Source of the DNA: Proales similis
Lineage: Eukaryota; Rotifera; Eurotatoria; Ploima; Proalidae
Length of the DNA: 64,000 nt
Direction: 5' to 3'
NCBI GenBank assembly: GCA_019059635.1
Contig: JAGVRJ010000003.1
Location: 1,054,001 to 1,118,000, forward strand
Shown here: positions 10,701 through 19,857 of the stretch, one piece after another
How the letters are laid out: every line of letters begins with the position of its first letter
Position numbering within the stretch: position 1 is the first letter of the stretch
Translations under genes and position numbers: made by a program
Notes under the pieces: model-generated
The model's database searches: none
What the model saw: only the letters and a program-made list of their open reading frames with translations
What the model was told of the DNA's origin: nothing

Positions 10701-13700
10701 AAAATGATAAAAAATTGACAAACTTGAAAAGAACACGAATGTTGATGCAATGTCAACCCGACAATTATCTCGGTTCAAGATAGAAACTGTGTAAAATCCA
10801 GAAATATTTTCATGAAACTTAACTGTTAAGATGGGCTGATCAGCATCAGAATCGACAGAAAACTGAACAGGCGAAAAGTTCTGAAAACAAGTCACGGTAT
10901 GATTATGCGCAGGAGCGAACGGTAATTTTATCCGTAAGTCTTGTTCAGAAGATAAAAGTATATATCGTTCGATGATAAAAGATCCTGGACCTAAAAAGAA
11001 AAAAAATAAAATAATACAGAACAATCGATTAAGTAAACAAATGAAAACCTGAGTGTCGACAAACAGATTCACGTTCAGTTACAAATAAAGCAGGAATATA
11101 TGAATAGGCCTCGGAGCGCGTAACAACAAATTCCTCTCGAACAAGATATGACTGTTCAGTGTGAAACAAATAAAATTTGCCTCCTTGTTTAAAAGCGAGA
11201 ACAGGAAGAAGACCACAAGGTTGAGTTCGATCCAAAGAGGTATGGATAAATATTAATTCCTAAAAACAAAATGTAACATTAAAAATAAAAACAAACACAA
11301 ATAAGGGGGTTTACTGAATCGGGTCGGGAACGACTGGGATGAAGGGAAGGGGCATCTTGTTTCATTCTAATGGTACAACTTTGCAAGATGGGAAAAAATG
11401 GAAAAAGGTAAGCCATGCTCATTTGTAATCTCGAAGTTAACTGATAAGAGGATAGAATTTGATCTTCTATTCCTTCCGAATGGGTAACCGTCTGCTCTTG
11501 TGTCTCTTCCTGCTCGGTTCTGGCAAGCGGCTTGACAGACTCGACCTTTACGGTCTCCTTCTCGGACTTGACTTCTTCTTGAGGTTTGGGCTCCTCACTG
11601 GCAGCAAGAGTCTGCACGATCTCGGTGACCGTCTGCTCTTGTGTCTCTTCCTGCTCGGTTCTGGCAAGCGGCTTGACAGACTCGACCTTTACGGTCTCCT
11701 TCTCGGACTTGACTTCTTCTTGAGGTTTGGCCTCCTCACTGGCAGCAAGAGTCTGCACGATCTCGGTGACCGTCTGCTCTTGTGTCTCTTCCTGCTCAGT
11801 TCTGGCGAGCGGCTTGACAGACTCGACCTTTACGGTCTCCTTCTCGGACTTGGCTTCTTCTTGAGGTTTGGCCTCCTCCCTGGCAGCAAGAGTCTGCACG
11901 ATCTCTGTCACTGTCTGCTCATGAGTCTCTTCCTGCTCGGTTCTGGCAAGCGGCTTGACAGACTCGACCTTTACGGTCTCCTTCTCGGACTTGACTTCTT
12001 CTTGAGGTTTGGCCTCCTCCCTGGCAGCAAGAGTCTGCACGATCTCTGTCACTGTCTGCTCATGAGTCTCTTCCTGCTCGGTTCTGGCAAGCGGCTTGAC
12101 AGACTCGACCTTTACGGTCTCCTTCTCGGACTTGACTTCTTCTTGAGGTTTGGCCTCCTCCCTGGCAGCAAGAGTCTGCACGATCTCGGTGACCGTCTGC
12201 TCTTGTGTCTCTTCCTGCTCAGTTCTGGCGAGCGGCTTGACAGACTCGACCTCTACGGTCTCCTTCTCGGACTTGACTTCTTCTTGAGGTTTGGCCTCCT
12301 CCCTGGCAGCAAGAGTCTGCACGATCTCTGTCACTGTCTGCTCTTGTGTCTCTTCCTGCTCAGTTCTGGCGAGCGGCTTGACAGACTCGACCTTTACGGT
12401 CTCCTTCTCGGACTTGACTTCTTCTTGAGGTTTGGCCTCCTCACTGGCAGCAAGAGTCTGCACGATCTCGGTGACCGTCTGCTCTTGTGTCTCTTCCTGC
12501 TCAGTTCTGGCGAGCGGCTTGACAGACTCGACCTTCACGGTCTCCTTCTCGGACTTGACTTCTTCTTGAGGTTTGGCCTCCTCACTGGCAGCAAGAGTCT
12601 GCACGATCTCGGTGACCGTCTGCTCATGTGTCTCTTCCTGCTCAGTTCTGGCAAGCGGCTTGACAGACTCGACCTTCACGGTCTCCTTCTCGGACTTGAC
12701 TTCTTCTTGAGGTTTGGCCTCCTCACTGGCAGCAAGAGTCTGCACGATCTCGGTGACCGTCTGCTCTTGTGTCTCTTCCTGCTCAGTTCTGGCGAGCGGC
12801 TTGACAGACTCGACCTTTACGGTCTCCTTCTCGGACTTGACTTCTTCTTGAGGTTTGGCCTCCTCACTGGCAGCAAGAGTCTGCACGATCTCTGTCACTG
12901 TCTGTTCATGAGTCTCTTCCTGCTCGGTTCTGGCAAGCGGCTTGACAGACTCGACCTTTACGGTCTCCTTCTCGGACTTGACTTCTTCTTGAGGTTTGGC
13001 CTCCTCACTGGCAGCAAGAGTCTGCACGATCTCGGTGACCGTCTGCTCTTGTGTCTCTTCCTGCTCAGTTCTGGCAAGCGGCTTGACAGACTCGACCTTC
13101 ACGGTCTCCTTCTCGGACTTGACTTCTTCTTGAGGTTTGGCCTCCTCACTGGCAGCAAGAGTCTGCACGATCTCGGTGACCGTCTGCTCTTGTGTCTCTT
13201 CCTGCTCAGTTCTGGCAAGCGGCTTGACAGACTCGACCTTCACGGTCTCCTTCTCGGACTTGACTTCTTCTTGAGGTTTGGCCTCCTCACTGGCAGCAAG
13301 AGTCTGCACGATCTCGGTGACCGTCTGCTCTTGTGTCTCTTCCTGCTCAGTTCTGGCGAGCGGCTTGACAGACTCGACCTTTACGGTCTCCTTCTCGGAC
13401 TTGACTTCTTCTTGAGGTTTGGCCTCCTCACTGGCAGCAAGAGTCTGCACGATCTCTGTCACTGTCTGCTCATGAGTCTCTTCCTGCTCGGTTCTGGCAA
13501 GCGGCTTGACAGATTCGACCTTCACGGTCTCCTTCTCGGACTTGACTTCTTCTTGAGGTTTGGCCTCCTCACTGGCAGCAAGAGTCTGCACGATCTCGGT
13601 GACCGTCTGCTCTTGTGTCTCTTCCTGCTCAGTTCTGGCGAGCGGCTTGACAGACTCGACCTTTACGGTCTCCTTCTCGGACTTGACTTCTTCTTGAGGT

Positions 13701-16700
13701 TTGGCCTCCTCCCTGGCAGCAAGAGTCTGCACGATCTCGGTGACCGTCTGCTCTTGTGTCTCTTCCTGCTCAGTTCTGGCAAGCGGCTTGACAGACTCGA
13801 CCTTCACGGTCTCCTTCTCGGACTTGACTTCTTCTTGAGGTTTGGCCTCCTCACTGGCAGCAAGAGTCTGCACGATCTCGGTGACCGTCTGCTCTTGTGT
13901 CTCTTCCTGCTCAGTTCTGGCGAGCGGCTTGACAGACTCGACCTTTACGGTCTCCTTCTCGGACTTGACTTCTTCTTGAGGTTTGGCCTCCTCACTGGCA
14001 GCAAGAGTCTGCACGATCTCTGTCACTGTCTGTTCATGAGTCTCTTCCTGCTCGGTTCTGGCAAGCGGCTTGACAGACTCGACCTTTACGGTCTCCTTCT
14101 CGGACTTGACTTCTTCTTGAGGTTTGGCCTCCTCACTGGCAGCAAGAGTCTGCACGATCTCTGTGACCGTCTGCTCTTGAGTCTCTTCCTGCTCGGTTCT
14201 GGCAAGCGGCTTGACAGATTCGACCTTCACGGTCTCCTTCTCGGACTTGACTTCTTCTTGAGGTTTGGCCTCCTCACTGGCAGCAAGAGTCTGCACGATC
14301 TCTGTCACTGTCTGCTCATGAGTCTCTTCCTGCTCGGTTCTGGCAAGCGGCTTGACAGACTCGACCTTTACGGTCTCCTTCTCGGACTTGACTTCTTCTT
14401 GAGGTTTGGCCTCCTCACTGGCAGCAAGAGTCTGCACGATCTCGGTGACCGTCTGCTCTTGTGTCTCTTCCTGCTCAGTTCTGGCGAGCGGCTTGACAGA
14501 CTCGACCTTTACGGTCTCCTTCTCGGACTTGACTTCTTCTTGAGGTTTGGCCTCCTCACTGGCAGCAAGAGTCTGCACGATCTCGGTGACCGTCTGCTCT
14601 TGTGTCTCTTCCTGCTCAGTTCTGGCGAGCGGCTTGACAGACTCGACCTTTACGGTCTCCTTCTCGGACTTGACTTCTTCTTGAGGTTTGGCCTCCTCAC
14701 TGGCAGCAAGAGTCTGCACGATCTCTGTCACTGTCTGTTCATGAGTCTCTTCCTGCTCGGTTCTGGCAAGCGGCTTGACAGACTCGACCTTTACGGTCTC
14801 CTTCTCGGACTTGACTTCTTCTTGAGGTTTGGCCTCCTCACTGGCAGCAAGAGTCTGCACGATCTCTGTCACTGTCTGTTCATGAGTCTCTTCCTGCTCG
14901 GTTCTGGCAAGCGGCTTGACAGACTCGACCTTTACGGTCTCCTTCTCGGACTTGACTTCCTCTTGAGGTTTGGCCTCCTCACTGGCAGCAAGAGTCTGCA
15001 CGATCTCTGTCACTGTCTGCTCATGAGTCTCTTCCTGCTCGGTTCTGGCGAGCGGCTTGACAGACTCGACCTTTACGGTCTCCTTCTCGGACTTGACTTC
15101 TTCTTGAGGTTTGGCCTCCTCACTGGCAGCAAGAGTCTGCACGATCTCTGTCACTGTCTGCTCATGAGTCTCTTCCTGCTCGGTTCTGGCGAGCGGCTTG
15201 ACAGACTCGACCTTTACGGTCTCCTTCTCGGACTTGACTTCTTCTTGAGGTTTGGCCTCCTCACTGGCAGCAAGAGTCTGCACGATCTCTGTCACTGTCT
15301 GCTCATGAGTCTCTTCCTGCTCGGTTCTGGCAAGCGGCTTGACAGATTCGACCTTCACGGTCTCCTTCTCGGACTTGACTTCTTCTTGAGGTTTGGCCTC
15401 CTCACTGGCAGCAAGAGTCTGCACGATCTCTGTCACTGTCTGTTCATGAGTCTCTTCCTGCTCGGTTCTGGCAAGCGGCTTGACAGACTCGACCTTTACG
15501 GTCTCCTTCTCGGACTTGACTTCTTCTTGAGGTTTGGCCTCCTCCCTGGCAGCAAGAGTCTGCACGATCTTGGTGACCGTCTGCTCTTGTGTCTCTTCCT
15601 GCTCGGTTCTGGCAAGCGGCTTGACAGACTCGACCTTTACGGTCTCCTTCTCGGACTTGACTTCTTCTTGAGGTTTGGCCTCCTCCCTGGCAGCAAGAGT
15701 CTGCACGATCTCTGTCACTGTCTGTTCATGAGTCTCTTCCTGCTCGGTTCTGGCAAGCGGCTTGACAGACTCGACCTTTACGGTCTCCTTCTCGGACTTG
15801 ACTTCTTCTTGAGGTTTGGCCTCCTCCCTGGCAGCAAGAGTCTGCACGATCTCTGTCACTGTCTGTTCATGAGTCTCTTCCTGCTCGGTTCTGGCAAGCG
15901 GCTTGACAGACTCGACCTTTACGGTCTCCTTCTCGGACTTGACTTCTTCTTGAGGTTTGGCCTCCTCCCTGGCAGCAAGAGTCTGCACGATCTCTGTCAC
16001 TGTCTGCTCATGAGTCTCTTCCTGCTCGGTTCTGGCGAGCGGCTTGACAGACTCGACCTTTACGGTCTCCTTCTCGGACTTGACTTCCTCTTGAGGTTTG
16101 GCCTCCTCACTGGCAGCAAGAGTCTGCACGATCTCGGTGACCGTCTGCTCCTCAGTCTCTTCCTGCTCGGTTCTGGCAAGCGGCTTGACAGACTCGACCT
16201 TTACGGTCTCCTTCTCTGACTTGACTTCTTCTTGAGGTTTGGCCTCCTCCCTGGCAGCAAGATTCTGCACGATCTCTGTCACTGTCTGCTCATGAGTCTC
16301 TTCCTGCTCGGTTCTGGCGAGCGGCTTGACAGACTTTACTTTTACAAAGCTATTTTTCTCGTTGAATTCTTCTTGATTTTTTCTTGTGTTTTCCAATATT
16401 TTTTTATCGATTTTCATAGTTTCTTGTGTTCCTTTTTTCTCTGTGTTTATGAAAGGGATTTCTCTGGGTTCATTCATTTCATGCATCCAAAGGGTTCCGG
16501 TTTTTAACGAAAATGTTGAAGTTACCATTTCTGTTCTACTGTTAGAATTTGATTTTTTTTATTTTATGTTAGATTATTACCTTTCTGTTTTTCTTGATGT
16601 GTGTCTTCCAAGCCTGTGTTTTGTTCTATTGGTTCACTACTTACCTTTATTTTATTTGTGTAGTCATCTACATTGAATATTTTTGTTATCGAATAAGATT

Positions 16701-18410
16701 TCTTTGTCGTTTCCGGTATTCGTTTTTCCTCAACATTTAGTATTTTTGTTATCGAGTAACGTTTTTGTTTTGAACCTTTTTATTTCAAGATATTTCTTAT
16801 CTTTATTTTTCTTTTCTTTTTATTTTTTTTACCTTTATCTTGTTGCACATTCAGATAGGTGAATCTTGACTCTTCCGTTTCTAGTTTTCTGACCACGCAC
16901 TCGTACACACCGTTGTCATTTTGGTCACAGTTCTTTATTTCTAGCCATATACGGCCGTCTTTTACGCCCCAGTCGCATTTTTTGCTTTTATGCATTAGAT
17001 TTCCATTGTGATACCATCTCAGTTCGCTGATGTAATTCACGTTTGCTTCTCCTTCGTCGAACATTATCGTGCACGTTTGGCCTGTTCGAACCTTGATTTC
17101 ATTTTTCTGAATGTGACATTTTCTTGAATTGACCGTTTTTGTTTCATCGTATTTCGCTTCATCTTTTCCATCATCTTCGCGAGTTATTAATTGCGAACGC
17201 ATTGTCGAAACTCCGCGTCCTCCGTCAAATGCGTCAGGTTGCTCAAAAAATCCTTTGTTAACTTTTTGTTAATTTTCAATCGATTCAATTTGATTATCAA
17301 TGCAGTTTGATTGAGTTTAAGTTTCTTCTGGGCCCTTTATTGTCCCTTTACTCTTATTCATTTACCTTCGACAAATAGCAAAGCAGAGCAACTTGCATCG
17401 CCTGCCTCATTTCTCACCAGCAGAGTGTACTTCCCTATGTCTTGTGAGGAGCAGTTTGTTATTTCGAGTGTGAGCACATAGTCTCTGGCTTCCTGCCCTT
17501 CTTCGACGTTTAGTTTTCTCATTCTCATGTGGCAATGTTCGCTCTGGCTGAGACGCGATATTCCAAAAAACCAAATAACCTCGAATGGATAAGTGCCTGT
17601 CACTACCGCCTCAAAGCACGCTCTCGTACCGCAGACCACGTTCATGCTGTCTATTTCCTGAATGAATGTGGGCGCCTCCATATCTTTACTGGTCGGCACG
17701 CATCTTAGCTGAGATGTGATGCCGGGCACTGAGAACCTGGTTCTAGTGCTGATAGATAAGCTGCGTCTTCTTCTTGGAACTACCGAAATGCTCGTTAGGA
17801 TGTGGGCGGAAAGATTTCTTGTCTTATCATGCGTGTCGGTGCTACTGGTGAATACTAACTGTCTCGAACTTGGTCGATTAGAACTCAGATGTAAGCTTTC
17901 ACTTGTTCTCAATTGGCTAGCCTGATCGCCAATCGGCGGCCTCTGTCTCTGAAAGAATGAAGAGGCCGGCAAGCGAAGTCCACCGGATGAGTAGCGGGTG
18001 CGAACAAACTGAGTAGAGCGCACGATTCGGGAGCCGTCGGCGCCAGTGATTGTCTCATTACGAACATCGGTGAAAGCGCTCACGCCGTCCGAGTCCATCT
18101 CGCGTATTTCGCGCAGTTCTCTTCCAAACGCATCTACGGAGCCCAATCGTGAGCATGAGCCTCGAGCATCGATCTGCCGGCTTATGGAGCGAACAACATG
18201 CCCACCCGCACCGGTAGTTTGCTCAACACTTTCTGAGCTTGTCACATTCGACGCATCCATCACATCAAGCAGTCCCAGCTCACGATCCAGGCTTGATCTG
18301 TTTCTAAGCGGCGGATTGTTCAAGTGACGCGTTAGGCAACTTATAGATCGTCTGGTTATTCGGCCTCTTTGGCTCGTCATCTCTTCATTATCGTCTACTC
18401 TCTCGCTCAT
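1..18410 (-). CDS. Titin/sallimus-like giant spring protein (3' part beyond the window)
   Basis: Giant sarcomeric elastic protein. Approximate exons: 18410-17366, 17252-16833, 16775-16581, 16530-11315, 11259-11049, 10990-10724, 10665-10470, 10419-10212, 10153-8243, 8189-8084, 8029-7866, 7812-5932, then repeated sets A-E from 5873 to 1. Phases agree across these junctions. ATG at 18410 is the first start after an in-frame break. Order: Ser/Arg-rich N-terminus of about 240 residues and an Ig; a second Ig; a short Lys-rich exon with a duplicated YSITKI(L/F)NV motif; a 47-residue repeat, about 35 copies; divergent Ig-like exons; a PEKK(A/Q)E hexapeptide array, about 88 copies; Igs; and the six-Ig tandem units. 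About 5,600 residues lie inside the window. Igs plus charged or Pro-rich spring segments match titin-family I-band proteins (family knowledge). No kinase or Fn3 domain is seen here; they may lie further left. Confidence 0.8.
797..800 (-). other. Single-base insertion causing a frameshift in exon D (copy 3)
   Basis: The plus strand reads GAGCTTGCCC here but GAGCTGCCC in both other copies. The insertion ends the ORF of exon D. Since everything around it is identical to intact copies, a sequencing or assembly error is at least as likely as a real mutation. Confidence 0.75.
1768..3822 (-). repeat. Six-Ig unit, second copy (fully open)
   Basis: Exons A 3817-3533, B 3473-3365, C 3311-3130, D 3072-2209 and E 2145-1861, identical to the neighbouring copies apart from single bases. 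This copy has no frameshift in any exon and so serves as the reference for the unit. Confidence 0.88.
3823..5877 (-). repeat. Six-Ig unit, first copy in transcription order (intact except exon E)
   Basis: Exons A 5873-5589, B 5529-5421, C 5367-5186, D 5128-4265 and E 4201-3917. Donors are GTAAGT, GTGAGT, GTAAGC, GTAAGT and GTGAGT. Igs alternate between a type beginning KLENVTV.E (1, 3, 5) and a type with NGKEL..(R/K)DGV (2, 4, 6), so the unit itself looks like three copies of an Ig pair. Exon E carries the extra G near 3963. Confidence 0.85.
3961..3965 (-). other. Single-base insertion causing a frameshift in exon E (copy 1)
   Basis: The plus strand reads TTCGGAGGCC here against TTCGAGGCC in the neighbouring copy (near 1907). 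The protein would stop right after LVIKAS in the sixth Ig. As with the other indel, an error is a serious possibility. Confidence 0.75.
5932..8243 (-). other. Eight-Ig block between the PEVK-like array and the tandem units
   Basis: After the hexapeptide array the same exon ends with one Ig (CEGEEAHISVKI ... QQGIYKLEASNKYG). Exons 8189-8084 and 8029-7866 form a second Ig split by a 54-bp intron. Exon 7812-5932 encodes five further Igs, an acidic linker (EVQDYRMFLKAVETEIKEEI) and a final Ig. Codon use here is AT-rich, unlike the tandem units that start at 5877. Confidence 0.75.
8543..10122 (-). repeat. PEKK(A/Q)E hexapeptide array (18-bp unit, about 88 copies)
   Basis: A perfect-length 18-bp repeat encodes Pro-Glu-Lys-Lys-(Ala/Gln)-Glu with no interruption; the last units degenerate to REKKAEQEKKDQ. 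This is a PEVK-type segment: Pro every sixth residue, about half charged, predicted to be a disordered entropic spring (family knowledge of titin PEVK). Ala/Gln and codon variants are arranged in a longer period: a block marked by TTTTCGGGTTCGG recurs at about 8799, 8997 and 9194, that is, 198 bp or eleven units. Confidence 0.92.
10212..11259 (-). other. AT-rich divergent Ig-like exons between the two spring arrays
   Basis: Exons 11259-11049, 10990-10724, 10665-10470 and 10419-10212 connect the 47-residue array to the hexapeptide array. The last two make a recognisable Ig (KPSFVKR... EGDDIIVEC ... GLYQIELENEAGK). The first two keep only weak Ig character (SGFYTVSILN) and lack the core Trp, so they are a degenerate Ig or a unique segment. 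Introns are 46-60 bp and very AT-rich. Confidence 0.6.
11477..16345 (-). repeat. 47-residue (141-bp) tandem repeat, about 35 copies, in one exon
   Basis: The unit reads roughly EEAKPQEEVK-SEKETVKVES-VKPLARTEQE-ET(H/Q)EQTVTEI-VQTLAA(S/R). Copies differ mainly at three sites: His or Gln after ET, Ser or Arg after LAA, and occasional single changes (TKI, NLAA, VEVES, EEAKS, EEPKP). Synonymous variants also recur in blocks, for example GATCTCTGTCACTGTCTGCTC versus the GATCTCGGTGACC form. The array is one uninterrupted reading frame in the exon 16530-11315. It is rich in Glu, Lys, Val, Pro and Thr, so a PEVK-like spring or extended helix is likely. The near identity implies recent expansion or homogenisation. 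Confidence 0.9.
16581..16775 (-). other. Small exon with duplicated YSITKI motif
   Basis: An exon of about 195 bp between GTAATA (donor) and AAAAAG (acceptor) in the titin-like gene. It encodes RYSITKILNVEEKRIPE followed by SYSITKIFNVDDYTNK, a direct repeat of about 20 residues, then a Glu/Lys-rich tail leading into the 47-residue repeat exon. The phases fit both neighbours. Confidence 0.6.
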
Positions 18411-19452
18411 TTTTTTTCGACTCTAAGGTGCCACTTATCGTCGTTGATGTTTGCAGTTTTGTACCAGCCTGCTTGACCAGCGTTCAGCAGTATCTAGAAT
18501 GTCAGCAAGATGCAAGTTTCATAGCAAAATAGATTCATGCGCGCAGCCGAATACAGCCTCGACTGACCAGCTGTTGACTCGTTATTCTCTGCCTTTCTCT
18601 GTTTCAATAGGAATGCGCATGCAGCAGAGCTGGGCCGAGTAAAATTAGTGGAAAAAAAAACGAATCCGAGTGATGAGGGTTCAACATCGGTCGGCATGCA
18701 AAAAGAGGCCGAGCGGGCAAAATGAGTACGGGGCGAAATAAGGCCACGATGCCGTGCCTTCAGCGGCTGCTACCGCCCATACCTCGTTTTGATTGGGATG
18801 AGGCTGGGATCTGCTTAATTATATGTAGCGCTTGAATGTAGAAGGCGGCATCGGGAGCCTCATAAGTCGAGATGAAAATTTATCTGCTGCGAGGCCGATG
18901 CGAGCAGCAGATAATAAATTGCTAATCGAAAGCGCACGGCTATTCGGCGCTTAATTGGTCGATAAGAACTGATGAGTTAAATACTGCAGCTCGTTTTTGG
19001 CACGTAACATCAGCATAATTGGGCTCTATTCTCCGATTACATACCAACTAAATACAGTTGCGGCCTGATTTCTTTGCTCAGCATCAATCTCTATTAAGAG
19101 GGCCAATCGGCTTGAGGGCGGATCAATCCACACGCATGGATGGCATCCACTAAAACGCGTTCTCATCTGCCAGATCGCGCGCGCTCAGTTTATGTAAGCC
19201 ACAACGGCAGCCGATCATGTTGGGTGGGCGCGACGCCGATTCGTTATATCATGCCTCAACAGAGAAACAGAGAGAAGAAGAAGGGTCTATACTGCAGTCA
19301 AACAGATAGAGAGCAAACATCTCCATCTGGCTGCGGCAGCATTTACAACCGGGGGTAAGCTTCATGCGTCTCAGCAATTCTTTGTTTGTTTGTTTTTTTT
19401 GTTTATCTTGTTCGGTGCAGACATTCGCCAGTGCGTGAAAAAGTTTCTTGTT
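18411..19452. other. Non-coding interval: 5' flank of the titin-like gene
   Basis: About 1 kb between the probable 3' end of the acidic Ig gene and the ATG of the titin-like gene on the same strand. Short open frames on both strands show no domain or codon pattern. It is the presumed promoter and 5'UTR of the titin-like gene. I see no sharply defined element. Confidence 0.5.
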
Positions 19453-19460
19453 TTTTATTC
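19453..19460 (-). promoter_or_regulatory. Candidate poly(A) signal of the acidic Ig gene
   Basis: The minus strand reads TTGAATAAAAAAC about 400 bases past the stop at 19858. It is the nearest clear AATAAA, giving a 3'UTR of about 400 nt. Confidence 0.4.
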
Positions 19461-19857
19461 AATTTAGAACGTTTGTTTGTGCATGTATATTTGTGCAACA
19501 CAAGACAATTGAATTCAAAAGAAGCAAAAAATTGAGAGAGTATGCAAGTGCATGGTCAAACGTGGATGCTTTAGCGATTAGAAAGATCAATTAGCAGTCT
19601 AAAGAGGAAAGAAGCAGAGTTGGCACAGGCGAGGGACAAGCCGAGCTCAAGAATTGTGGTGCACATGTGATTAAATGCAAGCCATTCAATGTTCAAAATA
19701 ATGCCACAAACAACGTTTTTAAATTTTTTCGCTCAAGTGGCCGACTTCGGTCGGCCAATAAGCAGGCTGGTACATATTTTGACATCACGCCAAATTGCTA
19801 TTTGTCGAGTCAGGAAGGCTGGAAGAGTTTTTTTTTCAAAGCAAAATAAAATGGGCT

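Noticed and set aside
11459-16219. Plus-strand open frame of about 1,586 codons rich in Leu/Asp/Gly
   Set aside because: It is the antisense shadow of the 47-residue repeat; it has no own start context, splice signals or domain, and the minus-strand frame continues into Ig exons.
8543-16345. CRISPR-like array because of the regular repeats
   Set aside because: Units are contiguous coding repeats without unique spacers, in a eukaryotic gene.
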